DNA of 64,000 nt from NCBI RefSeq assembly GCF_023227905.1, contig NZ_JALOCF010000002.1, positions 1 to 64,000 on the forward strand, read 5' to 3'. The notes under the pieces are model-generated. The model did not search any database. It was not told the origin of the DNA and saw only the letters and a program-made list of their open reading frames with translations. Source of the DNA: Methylobacter sp. GTDB taxonomy: Bacteria; Pseudomonadota; Gammaproteobacteria; Methylococcales; Methylomonadaceae. Shown piece by piece: positions 26,139 to 34,603 of this stretch. The translations under genes were made by a program, and so were the position numbers. Within the stretch, counting starts at the first letter, position 1. Each line of letters opens with the position of its first letter.

Positions 26139-28151
26139 CTAAAATTTCAGGCTGACATGTCCAAAAAACGCCCTTCCGGCCATTTGATAATCGCCGATAA
26201 AATTTAAGCTGGCGGGGGCCGGATCGTAATATCGTTTGTCGAAGAGGTTGTACACATTAAAACTGATGTCAACTTTCTTATTGAACATACTTTTCCCCAA
26301 TAATCCCACATCTAATAAGGCGTATCCGGGCACATCGTTGCGCATGTCACCTAAATCGCGTGAAGTACTGTCTTTGATAAGGACATGCGCAAAACTGCTC
26401 CAGGTATTATCGAAAGCCCAATTTGCTATCAAGTTGGCGCGGTGTTGGGGTACATCCGCTAACTGTTGATTGAGCTGGATGCTATGCTGCAAGACATAAT
26501 TGGCGCTCACATAGGAGCCTTGCAGATTGCCGTCAAAATCATAGCGCGTCTCCAACTCAACGCCTTCGGCTACTACGCTGCCATTATTGTCGTAACGCGA
26601 AATCGCTGTTTGAACGGGAACTCGTGAGATAATTTGATTGATTGCCGAGTGATAATAGGTAGCCTGAGCCGTTAAACCCGCCACGGGATGAGCAATAATG
26701 CCCGTTTCAAAGGTTTTAACTTCCTCCGGCTTAAGCGCTGGATTACCCAATAACACCGGATTGTTGGCCAGGCCGAGTTCACCAAAAGCGGGCGCCCGGT
26801 AAGCCGTGCCGTAAGAGAATTTGAGCGAATAATTTTTAATAAACTCCCAATTAAACCCCATTCTTGGATTGAATGTACCCCCAAAGTCATTATATCGGTC
26901 ATAGCGGGCACCTAAAGTAAGACGCAAGTTCTTTAACGGGTCCCAGACATCTTCCAGATAAACTCCCCAGCGCCTGCGTATTCTTTCTTCGGTAGTAAAT
27001 GGAACTGGCACCATATTCGCCGGATCTGACCCGGCTTCATCAATAAGATTACCCTGCTGTTCTTTTGCATAAGAAAATCCGCTGATCAAGGTTTGAGCGT
27101 CGCTAATATGATAATTAGCTTGAATTTCACCGCCTGTGCGTGTGTCTTGAACACCGTTACGAATAAATTGGTCCGGTTCAGTTTGCCAGATATTGTCGTA
27201 GCTAAAAAAATCGTGAAATATCTGGGTGTCTACCGTGAAATTATCCTTAATCTTCCAGGTTCGGCTCAAGCGCAGGAAGTAATCGTTATAATCTTGTTGA
27301 GTCCTGGAATCGCTAAGAACAGATGCTATGCCATAAAATGTGCCGGCTTTTTTGTTAATATAGCGCCCGTCCAGCTTAAAGTCCTGATAACCTAACTGCC
27401 ATTCCAAGTCGTAGCGACCTTCCGTAAGCTGGCTTCTGCCGGGTGCCGAAGAATTGAGTCCTTGTACACTCAAACTATCGTCGGGAATTGGCGAGTTAAT
27501 GCCATTGGTATCGGTAAAATTAAAATGCAACGCCGCTTCAGCGCTATTGTCAAATTGCTTGCCCCAAGATGCACGATATTGCTGGGTATCGAAACTGCCC
27601 CACCCGGCTGAAGTTTGCAGCCCATTCAAGTCCTTGGCGTCTTGGGTGATGATATTGATGACGGCGAGAAAAGCATTAGCGCCGTATAAAGCCGATCCCG
27701 GACCACGCACGACTTCCACACGTTTGATCGTATCAACCGGCAAATCGTCGTAAACCCAAGTACTGCCGGCATTTTGCAGGTTATGGTCCAGCGGATGGCC
27801 GTTCAACATAATCTGCACTTTTTCGGAAGCCAATGTTTTAACGCCACGAACCTCTATTTCACGCCAACCAAACTGGGTTTGGGTAATGCCGATACCCGGA
27901 ACCAAACGCAGGACATCCAGTAAGTTACGTGCACCGATATGTGCAATATCGTCTTGGGTAATAACCGTGGTCGTTGCGACAGTCTTGTCCACATTCTCTT
28001 CAATTTTCGAGGCCGTGACCACGACTTGTCTTTCTGCGGCGAGATAGGCCAATTCCTTTTCAAGATCGTCATTCGGTGCTGCCGCGCCTGCAAAAGCGGC
28101 TGAATTCAAGATTAATGCGCCAATCAGTGACGTGTTTATATATTTAATCAT
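26139..28151 (-). CDS. TonB-dependent outer-membrane receptor
   Basis: 670 residues: signal peptide (cleavage near AAFAGAAA), a plug domain beginning VVVTASKIEENVDKT with RVEVVRGPGSALYGANAFLAVINI, then a beta-barrel ending in the typical aromatic terminus (FFGHVSLKF). GTG at 28160 is possible, but ATG at 28151 with GGAG eight bases upstream is preferred and makes a four-base ATGA overlap with the upstream binding-protein gene. The plug style resembles vitamin B12/colicin-receptor-like and uncharacterised siderophore receptors. The ligand is unknown. Part of a three-gene unit with two periplasmic binding proteins. Confidence 0.92.
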   Translation of the reverse strand: MIKYINTSLIGALILNSAAFAGAAAPNDDLEKELAYLAAERQVVVTASKIEENVDKTVATTTVITQDDIAHIGARNLLDVLRLVPGIGITQTQFGWREIEVRGVKTLASEKVQIMLNGHPLDHNLQNAGSTWVYDDLPVDTIKRVEVVRGPGSALYGANAFLAVINIITQDAKDLNGLQTSAGWGSFDTQQYRASWGKQFDNSAEAALHFNFTDTNGINSPIPDDSLSVQGLNSSAPGRSQLTEGRYDLEWQLGYQDFKLDGRYINKKAGTFYGIASVLSDSRTQQDYNDYFLRLSRTWKIKDNFTVDTQIFHDFFSYDNIWQTEPDQFIRNGVQDTRTGGEIQANYHISDAQTLISGFSYAKEQQGNLIDEAGSDPANMVPVPFTTEERIRRRWGVYLEDVWDPLKNLRLTLGARYDRYNDFGGTFNPRMGFNWEFIKNYSLKFSYGTAYRAPAFGELGLANNPVLLGNPALKPEEVKTFETGIIAHPVAGLTAQATYYHSAINQIISRVPVQTAISRYDNNGSVVAEGVELETRYDFDGNLQGSYVSANYVLQHSIQLNQQLADVPQHRANLIANWAFDNTWSSFAHVLIKDSTSRDLGDMRNDVPGYALLDVGLLGKSMFNKKVDISFNVYNLFDKRYYDPAPASLNFIGDYQMAGRAFFGHVSLKF

Positions 28152-29083
28152 TTCCCGCACTCCACGATCTTATTAACCGAGTCCAGAGCGTCCTGATTAA
28201 AACCGAGTTGCAATGCATCGAGAGCGCATTTATTTAAAGTCACTGTTGAACCGGCAGGACTTTGCACCGTCCCTTCCGGCACTTTATCCTTATCCATCAT
28301 CAGGGCTAAATTTGCCGATTGCCGGCCAATCGTTGCAAGGTCAGCAGAAATCGCCATGACCGCGCCTTGCTCTATATACACATCACTGTAGGCGTAGACG
28401 GGTTTTTTTTGCTGCTTCGCCGATTGGAAAATTTGCTGCACTGAGGCCTTACTGCTTAAAACAACCGGATCGGAAATAATCCAGAACAACTCTATTTTCG
28501 GCAGTAATTCATTGAGTGCCTCGCTGATCTCTTGCGCATCATTAATGGGCTGATTAACGATATTGATGCCTAAGGCTAGCGCGTCTTTCTTGATGGTTTC
28601 TACGTATTCACGGCTAAATTTGTCATTGTAGAGTAAGCCAATGTTTTTAATCGCAGGAAAGAAGTAGCGTAGCAATGATATTTCTTGCGCAGGCGACAAT
28701 TCATTGGCTACACCATAGGTTCCTTCGCTAACATCCAAACGTCGCCAATTAATGGCGGCTGAAAATAATAATTTCCTGTTCTCGGCATGATTACGCGCTA
28801 ACGAATAAGCTTTGGTTCCTATGCAATAAATAAACTCAGGATTTTCTTGCAGGATAAGCTGTTTCAGCTTTACTTCGGCATCGACGTGACTATTTAAATT
28901 AAACTCAATCCATTGATAAGCGTTTTGCTGCAAAACTTTTTTAAATTCTATAGCGATTGTTTCATACCGAAAAACGCTATTATCGCTATTAATAATGAGT
29001 ATTTTATTTGATTGGGCAAAACCGGTGCTAACCAGAAAAGTAGTTAATAGAATTAAGACCTTACAAAAATTTATTATTTTCAT
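28148..29083 (-). CDS. Periplasmic substrate-binding protein (ABC_sub_bind/TrpX-like)
   Basis: 311 residues with a Sec signal peptide (cut near STGFAQS). The fold resembles two-lobed periplasmic proteins of the ABC transporter substrate-binding family typified by TrpX: an N-terminal ILIINSDNSVFRYETIAIEF strand-helix, a central IKNIGLLYNDKFSREYVETI hinge region, and VYAYSDVYIEQGAVMAIS late. No permease or ATPase gene is adjacent. It lies between a PhnD-like protein and a TonB receptor and overlaps the latter by four bases, suggesting it binds what the receptor imports or signals its presence. Confidence 0.8.
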   Translation of the reverse strand: MKIINFCKVLILLTTFLVSTGFAQSNKILIINSDNSVFRYETIAIEFKKVLQQNAYQWIEFNLNSHVDAEVKLKQLILQENPEFIYCIGTKAYSLARNHAENRKLLFSAAINWRRLDVSEGTYGVANELSPAQEISLLRYFFPAIKNIGLLYNDKFSREYVETIKKDALALGINIVNQPINDAQEISEALNELLPKIELFWIISDPVVLSSKASVQQIFQSAKQQKKPVYAYSDVYIEQGAVMAISADLATIGRQSANLALMMDKDKVPEGTVQSPAGSTVTLNKCALDALQLGFNQDALDSVNKIVECGK

Positions 29084-29129
29084 AGTTGATTCCAGTCTTG
29101 AGAAGATGCGTGGCGGTTATTGAAGCGTT

Positions 29130-29915
29130 TCACTGCAGCGCCCTCCAGCCATCTATGCCCAGTAACTTTAAATTTTCTTCGCCTGCATCCTCCGGCATTT
29201 TGCGTAGTATCTCTAGCAATGGCGCTTCTTGCTGCTCCGATTTTTTCAATGTTGCCGCAACCAATAAATAATCCTTTTCGCTAAAGCCTAGCCCATGTAA
29301 TTCTCTAAATTGATTGGGATTAATCATCGCCAGTTTATCCAGGCTGCTTTCTGCCGAAATAGCGGCTGTCGCCATTCCGAAACCCACCGCCATAATCGCA
29401 TCTATATCTTTAGGCACGATGAGTATTTTGATGTCTTTAAGCAGCGATTCCTGCTCTTTACCGAGTATTTGCTTCAATACGCTCTGAATGTATTCTTCAC
29501 TTCCTGCGCCGGCAACCACGGTATTCTTGAGCATATTGACATTGACAATGTCTTTTTTCGTGCTCAATACCTTCCTTTGCATGGTGCTGCCCTTTGACGT
29601 GCCGACCAAGGCAATTTTCAGTGGCACATTTTTTTGCTGTAAGGCCTTTAAATGCCAGCTGGATAATAAATAAATATCGCCTTTCTTTTCATAGACTACT
29701 GCTTCAAATTTTTCTTTATTGTCAAAAGGCTGAAAATAATAACCGCCATGGTTCACCAGATAGGTATCGAAAGCTGTTTTAAGCGTGGCAAAATTATTAA
29801 TATTTGTTTCAGGATTATAAAAATAGATAACCGATCCTGTATTGGAATGGGCAGACCAATAGCTTCCGGCAATAAATAGAAAACAGATAAAAAAGACAGA
29901 AAAGACGCGCTTCAT
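29130..29915 (-). CDS. PhnD-like periplasmic binding protein
   Basis: 261 residues with an N-terminal signal peptide (hydrophobic stretch at residues 5-18). The region NVPLKIALVGTSKGSTMQRK and KNTVVAGAGSEEYIQSVLK resembles phosphate/phosphonate-type (PhnD/PF12974) periplasmic proteins. The family is also used as sensor input. It is followed on the same strand by a TrpX-like protein (46-bp gap) and a TonB receptor. The lack of membrane transporter genes argues against a classical ABC importer made here. Ligand unknown. Confidence 0.7.
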   Translation of the reverse strand: MKRVFSVFFICFLFIAGSYWSAHSNTGSVIYFYNPETNINNFATLKTAFDTYLVNHGGYYFQPFDNKEKFEAVVYEKKGDIYLLSSWHLKALQQKNVPLKIALVGTSKGSTMQRKVLSTKKDIVNVNMLKNTVVAGAGSEEYIQSVLKQILGKEQESLLKDIKILIVPKDIDAIMAVGFGMATAAISAESSLDKLAMINPNQFRELHGLGFSEKDYLLVAATLKKSEQQEAPLLEILRKMPEDAGEENLKLLGIDGWRALQ

Positions 29916-30131
29916 TCCTAGTATCTTCCGTTAGAACCGCACGTTAATACTAAAAAGGAGCCTTTGGGGGTAATCATTTAAAGTTATTTAATTATAGGAA
30001 GCCGCAATAATAGCCGTTAAAGAAAAATAAATCATCGGAAAATATATTGATCTCTTAGTAATTCTCTTCCAATTAGGCCATTGCCACAATCGCTTAGGAT
30101 ATTCAAAACAGTGAACTGGATCATCTATTAC

Positions 30132-31685
30132 TTAATATTTTGTGACGCACTCCTCAAATTCGTAATTTAACTTGACTTCATCCCAGCCCAGCGTTTTTGC
30201 AGCAAGCTCGGCAAGATAGCGCAATTCGGGCTGAGCCATTTTTGCCAGAATTAATAACGGGATTCGTCGTCTGAGCAAATCTTCCAAATGCACAACCATT
30301 TCATTAGCGGCACAAAACACCAGATCGGCAAAAATTAAAGGCAGCGTAGGCGTTATCCGCTGTGCCAATGAAGCATCCTGCTCTATTAATTGAAAAATCA
30401 CCGGCACGCGTTTTGCGTGTCTCCGTATCAGCCATTCGGCGCTTTCCTTGTCTATGCCCAGTGTTGCGGCTTGGAGCAAAATCGTACCTGCCCATCGCCG
30501 ATAATCCTGACCGGATAACCACGGAAACGGCTTGCCGTTTGTTGCACAGGGTTCGTTGACGTCTAAGTTCTCGCAAAGCGTATTGACGATTTGCGCCGCA
30601 TCCTCCCTGGCCGAAGTGATTTTTCCGCCGATCGAAGTCAACAAGCCGTTATCGGCGACTTTCAGCTCCCAGTCACGGCTGACGTCGGACGGCATTGCTT
30701 TTGAGCTTTGTTTTAAAACACGCAGCCCGGCGAAGCGGCCGATAACGTCGGCCTCGGTCCAACTCACCTTCAACACACGATTGGCCTCGGCCAGCAGATA
30801 ATCGACTTCATCCTCTTCGACACGCACCTGATCGATATTGCCGGTGTAATCGGTATCGGTAGTGCCCAGCAGCGTTATTCCGTACCATGGGATTATGAAG
30901 AACACCCGTCCGTCCGACTCAGCGGTCAACAATAACGCTTCATCGTCCAGTATTTTTGGCAGGATTAAATGCACGCCCTTGGTTAATCGGCATCCGCTTT
31001 CAGCAGTCCATTGGCCGATTGCATTAATGACTTGCCGGGCGTAGACGGCTGCTGTTTTACCGTCAACCTGGTCTTGAACTGTAACGCCGCAAACTTGCCC
31101 CTGGTCTTCAATAAAACCGGTCGCTTTGCAGTAATTCACGCATACTGCTCCGGCCGATAACGCACCGTCAACCAATTCTAAAACTAAACGCGCATCGTCG
31201 GTCTGTGCATCGGCATAAGTAAACCCGCCGGTTAATGAGGCAGGATTGAGGCAGGGAAAACGCGCCATGAACGCGGCCCGGCTGAAATGACGATGGGCTT
31301 GGCCCGAGCCCAGCGTTCCGGCCAAAAAATCATAAAGCATCAAACCGAGTTTCAGGCTGACGCTGTTTAGCCGCCCGCCCTTAAAAACCGGAACGCCAAA
31401 ACGCAACGGCCAGACGCGATGCGGCGCGGCTTGTTGCAGCATTTCTCGTTCACGCAGGGCTTTTTTAACCAGCTTGAAATCCAGCGATTCCAAATAGCGC
31501 AAGCCACCGTGTATCAGCTTGGTGGAAGCGGACGAGGTTCCCGAAGCCCAATCGCCTTGATCGACAATGGCGACTTTCAGGCCACGCAAAGCGGCATCAT
31601 ACGCCGTCCACGCGCCGTAAACGCCGCCGCCGCAAACCAGCACGTCAAAATGCCGATCGGCCAGTTGCGCAAAGTCCCGCTTCAT
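30132..31685 (-). CDS. glpD: FAD-dependent glycerol-3-phosphate dehydrogenase
   Basis: 517 residues. The FAD-binding start is LVCGGGVYGAWTAYDAALRG, and the family signature GTSSASTKLIHGGLRYLE follows. A later segment, FIIPWYGITLLGTTDTDY, is also characteristic. It oxidises glycerol-3-phosphate to dihydroxyacetone phosphate and passes electrons to quinone at the inner membrane. It overlaps the upstream glycerophosphodiesterase gene by four bases, so glycerol-3-phosphate made by that enzyme is its likely substrate. Confidence 0.93.
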   Translation of the reverse strand: MKRDFAQLADRHFDVLVCGGGVYGAWTAYDAALRGLKVAIVDQGDWASGTSSASTKLIHGGLRYLESLDFKLVKKALREREMLQQAAPHRVWPLRFGVPVFKGGRLNSVSLKLGLMLYDFLAGTLGSGQAHRHFSRAAFMARFPCLNPASLTGGFTYADAQTDDARLVLELVDGALSAGAVCVNYCKATGFIEDQGQVCGVTVQDQVDGKTAAVYARQVINAIGQWTAESGCRLTKGVHLILPKILDDEALLLTAESDGRVFFIIPWYGITLLGTTDTDYTGNIDQVRVEEDEVDYLLAEANRVLKVSWTEADVIGRFAGLRVLKQSSKAMPSDVSRDWELKVADNGLLTSIGGKITSAREDAAQIVNTLCENLDVNEPCATNGKPFPWLSGQDYRRWAGTILLQAATLGIDKESAEWLIRRHAKRVPVIFQLIEQDASLAQRITPTLPLIFADLVFCAANEMVVHLEDLLRRRIPLLILAKMAQPELRYLAELAAKTLGWDEVKLNYEFEECVTKY

Positions 31686-32434
31686 GAATCGCGCATCCTC
31701 AACGCCAGCTGCGGGTCATCGGTAATCAGGATATCGACTCTCAGGTCCAGCGCCTTTTGGATTTCCTCAACACTGTTACAGGTATAAACTACGGAGCCTT
31801 TGCCCTGCTCCCGCAAAAGACTGGCAATAGACGGATTATGGATGTCGATGGGCAGGCAAAAGCCGGCAAGAAAATTGTATTGTTTCAGGAACTGCTCAAT
31901 GTCGGCCTGAGTGTGGTGACCCGATAGTAGATAATAAAGAGGAAAATCCGGCGCATGCTGATGGGCAGCAATCAGCCCGGGCAGACTGAATGAAGAAATA
32001 AACACGCCATCGCCAGCCGAGGGGCCGATGATTGCCAACATCTGTAATATCTTGCTTTCCAGCCGCTGCGGCGATTCCCCGTCGCGGCTTTTAAGCTCGA
32101 TATCCAGACCGCAACGCCCCCGATAAGTGTCGATGAATTCCTTAAGGCTCAACGCGCCTTCCGGCGGCGCATCGGGCGAGCAGTATCCTGTAAAATCCAT
32201 TTGCTCAAGCTGCACGAAATCAAAATCGTCGATGCATTTTCCCTGATGGCCCAGTTTATCCAGCTCCCAGTCATGCCAAAGTACCGGCACTCCATCCAGG
32301 CTCAACTGCACATCCGTTTCAATGCCGTCAACCGGGTATTGCAGCGCTTTATTGAAGGCGGCTCGGGTGTTTTCGGCGGCCTCCCTGTTAGCGCCGCGAT
32401 GGGCAAAGATCAAACATGCACTCTGGTCGCTCAT
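31682..32434 (-). CDS. ugpQ: Glycerophosphodiester phosphodiesterase, cytoplasmic
   Basis: 250 residues without a signal peptide, as for UgpQ rather than periplasmic GlpQ. Catalytic motifs are HRGANREAAENT (His13 and Arg14) and ETDVQLSLDGVPVLWHD with metal-binding Glu/Asp and His. Releases glycerol-3-phosphate from deacylated phospholipids. A GAGGAT ribosome-binding site is present. The stop overlaps the glpD start as ATGA, so the two form a short lipid-headgroup salvage operon. Confidence 0.92.
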   Translation of the reverse strand: MSDQSACLIFAHRGANREAAENTRAAFNKALQYPVDGIETDVQLSLDGVPVLWHDWELDKLGHQGKCIDDFDFVQLEQMDFTGYCSPDAPPEGALSLKEFIDTYRGRCGLDIELKSRDGESPQRLESKILQMLAIIGPSAGDGVFISSFSLPGLIAAHQHAPDFPLYYLLSGHHTQADIEQFLKQYNFLAGFCLPIDIHNPSIASLLREQGKGSVVYTCNSVEEIQKALDLRVDILITDDPQLALRMRDS

Positions 32435-32565
32435 AGCGTTATATCCTCATTAACCTGACTTAATAGCTCACAAGGTACTCGATGAGTGCTTTTTTAGCTA
32501 ATTGAAATTGAGCCCTATTAATGGGTTGATTGCTACTCTGTTCATCCTATGAACGAATCCCGCAT

Positions 32566-33171
32566 TCAAGCCAGCCCTTCTTCCTTCAATGCTTTTTGTA
32601 CTGCGGGCCGCGCGGAAATTTTAGCGGCATAGTTCGCCAGTACCGGCCAGCGAGAAATATCGATATTGACATAAGCCCCCCAACGCAGGGTAACGAACAG
32701 ATAAGCATCGGCCACGGTAAAATCATCGCCGAGCAAAAATGCCCGGTTGGAAAGATGCGCCGCGGCAGTTTCCAGACGCGAAGCCAGCAGGTTAGTGACC
32801 ACTTGTTTAGCCTCTTCAGGCATAGCCGGATTAAACAAAGCCCCAAACCCTTTATGAATCTCGGTTGAAATAAAATTCAGCCATTGCTGCAATTGATAGC
32901 GCTCGAATGTTCCCGCCGGCGGGACTAATTTTTTGTCCGGCGCCTGGTCGGCAAGATACTGAACGATAGCGGGGCCTTCGGTTAATTTTTTGCCGTCGTC
33001 AAACATCAACACCGGCACGTAGCCATTCGGATTGATCAGCCGGAAATCCTCCCCGGCGCTGGTACGCTTGCTTTGCAAATCGACTTCGACCAGTTCAATA
33101 GGGAGTCCCGCTTCACAGGCTGTGATATGGGGCGACAGCGAACAGGCGCCTTTGCTGTAATAGAGTTTCAT
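32566..33171 (-). CDS. gstA: Glutathione S-transferase
   Basis: 201 residues, the same length as the E. coli beta-class enzyme. N-terminal thioredoxin-like domain with KGACSLSPH (Cys10 and Ser11 at the active site), the glutathione-binding NPNGYVPVL and EGPAIVQYLAD, then the helical C-terminal domain with FTVADAYLFVTLRW. Soluble detoxification enzyme. Preceded by GAGGAT seven bases from the ATG. Monocistronic as far as can be seen. Confidence 0.93.
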   Translation of the reverse strand: MKLYYSKGACSLSPHITACEAGLPIELVEVDLQSKRTSAGEDFRLINPNGYVPVLMFDDGKKLTEGPAIVQYLADQAPDKKLVPPAGTFERYQLQQWLNFISTEIHKGFGALFNPAMPEEAKQVVTNLLASRLETAAAHLSNRAFLLGDDFTVADAYLFVTLRWGAYVNIDISRWPVLANYAAKISARPAVQKALKEEGLA

Positions 33172-33305
33172 GGCTTTATCCTCTGAGCTGAATTAATAAA
33201 CAAGGCCGATCAGTCTTTGACCGCACAATTTGAAACCGGTATTGACTGCATCGCACGGACCGGTGCGCAGATTAATAACTCACACACCGGCATTTAACCT
33301 GGACA

Positions 33306-33761
33306 TTACACGGCAAACGGTTGCACATCGCCCGGCTTTCGCAACATTTTGTTCACTTCGTCAAGATGCAGTTCTTCGTCTACGATCATGTCTCGCGCAT
33401 ATTCCTCCAGTAGCACGGAAACGCCCTCCGCCACCTTCAGCAGCTCAAAATAGGCGGCTACCGCTGTTTTCTCGTGTTCCAGGCTCTCCCTTAGAATATC
33501 GCCGATATCATGCTTGGCTGTTTCCAATAAAGGGCCGATCTTAAGCGATGGATGACCTCCCAACAAGGTCACCAACTCACCCGCTTTATGGGCATGAATA
33601 AGGCTCTCGTCGGCATTGCTTTTAAGCCAGGAAACGATAGGAATGCGGTTATAGCCGTAAACCATCAGGGAATAATGCGTATAGCGAACAACCCCCGCCA
33701 GTTCAAGCTCCATAATTCTGTTAAGAATTCCCACCGCCTGTTGTTTTTGCTGATCGTTCAT
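33306..33761 (-). CDS. Bacterioferritin-like di-iron protein
   Basis: 151 residues, four-helix ferritin-like protein. Probable ligands are Glu18 or Glu20, Glu52 with His56, Glu92/Glu95/Glu97 and Glu129 with His132 (EELH). The first ligand pair is spaced ExxxH (ESLIH) instead of the ExxH of classical bacterioferritin. The frame stays open upstream to 33974, but the ATG at 33761 with AAGGAG seven bases before it is clearly the start. Probably stores or detoxifies iron. A terminator-like hairpin lies about 180 bases upstream in the divergent gap. Confidence 0.85.
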   Translation of the reverse strand: MNDQQKQQAVGILNRIMELELAGVVRYTHYSLMVYGYNRIPIVSWLKSNADESLIHAHKAGELVTLLGGHPSLKIGPLLETAKHDIGDILRESLEHEKTAVAAYFELLKVAEGVSVLLEEYARDMIVDEELHLDEVNKMLRKPGDVQPFAV

Positions 33762-33938
33762 GTCCTGTCTCCTTTTGATTATAAAAGCGTTGCTTAAGCA
33801 ACACCTCATTCGAATATTCATCAAAATTCTGATAACGATGCCCGTCACCGCCGCTTTAGCCGATATTATCGAAACAAGGATTTTTCTCAAGCGAATTGAT
33901 GAAGAAATGACCGACCGCCTGAACCCAAGCCCTCGCTT

Positions 33939-33966
33939 AAACAAGCGGTTTACCCCGCTTGTTTTT
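33939..33966 (+). terminator. Terminator-like hairpin in divergent gap
   Basis: Perfect ten-base-pair stem AAACAAGCGG/CCGCTTGTTT with a six-base loop, followed on the plus strand by two more T residues (TTTTT from 33962 to 33966). It lies between the bacterioferritin start (minus) and the cytosine deaminase start (plus), where no gene ends on either strand. It may be an attenuator or terminate a small transcript. Confidence 0.55.
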
Positions 33967-34014
33967 AAACGCATAATTTGTGCTTTCGCAATAAATCCAT
34001 CAGGGGAGTTTTCG

Positions 34015-34467
34015 ATGAACTATGCAAATATGCTGGCCGTGGCGTTTGCCGAAGCGCAAGCCGGTTTTGATGAAGGCGGCGTCCCGGTCGGCGCGGCGCT
34101 ATTCGATGCGCATGGCAATCTGCTCGGACGCGGCCGCAATCGCCGGGTGCAGGACAATGACCCGTCCGTACACGGAGAAACCGACGCCTTCCGTAAAGCC
34201 GGACGACAAACCAACTATCGCGATAAAATCCTGGTCACGACGCTGGCGCCCTGTTGGTATTGCTCGGGCCTGATCCGGCAGTTCAATATCGGCACGGTAG
34301 TGGTGGGCGAATCGGTCAACTTCGAAGGCCACCTGGATTGGCTCAAAGAGTCTGGGGTTAAGGTCATAGAAATGAACGATCTCGATTGCATTGAGCTGAT
34401 GCGGCGCTTTATCGAACAATCACCGCAAATCTGGTTTGAAGATATCGGCGAATGCGATTGCAACTGA
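34015..34467 (+). CDS. Cytosine deaminase, yeast Fcy1-like
   Basis: 150-residue zinc deaminase. Zinc ligands are His53 with the proton-shuttle Glu55 (HGET) and Cys80/Cys83 (PCWYC). The N-terminal GFDEGGVPVGAAL and especially the C-terminal WFEDIGE match the fungal cytosine deaminase subfamily rather than tRNA adenosine deaminase. Converts cytosine to uracil for pyrimidine salvage. The frame is open far upstream, but the ATG at 34015 follows GGGGAG at a proper distance. No permease or other salvage gene is adjacent. Confidence 0.85.
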   Translation: MNYANMLAVAFAEAQAGFDEGGVPVGAALFDAHGNLLGRGRNRRVQDNDPSVHGETDAFRKAGRQTNYRDKILVTTLAPCWYCSGLIRQFNIGTVVVGESVNFEGHLDWLKESGVKVIEMNDLDCIELMRRFIEQSPQIWFEDIGECDCN

Positions 34468-34564
34468 TGCAGATACTCTGCCGACCTAACAGGTTTCGTA
34501 CATCCGTGTGTCTGAATTCGCTCAGAGCCAATCTAAACGATATGCCCTATAGCGGTTTTTCAGT

Positions 34565-34570
34565 TATAAT
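34565..34570 (+). promoter_or_regulatory. Candidate -10 box for glyQS
   Basis: A perfect TATAAT lies 34 bases before the glyQ GTG start. No good -35 hexamer is found at 16-18 bp spacing, so the assignment is tentative. Confidence 0.35.
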
Positions 34571-34603
34571 CCCTCACTTTTTATTGCCCAAGAGCGTTAA
34601 TCC

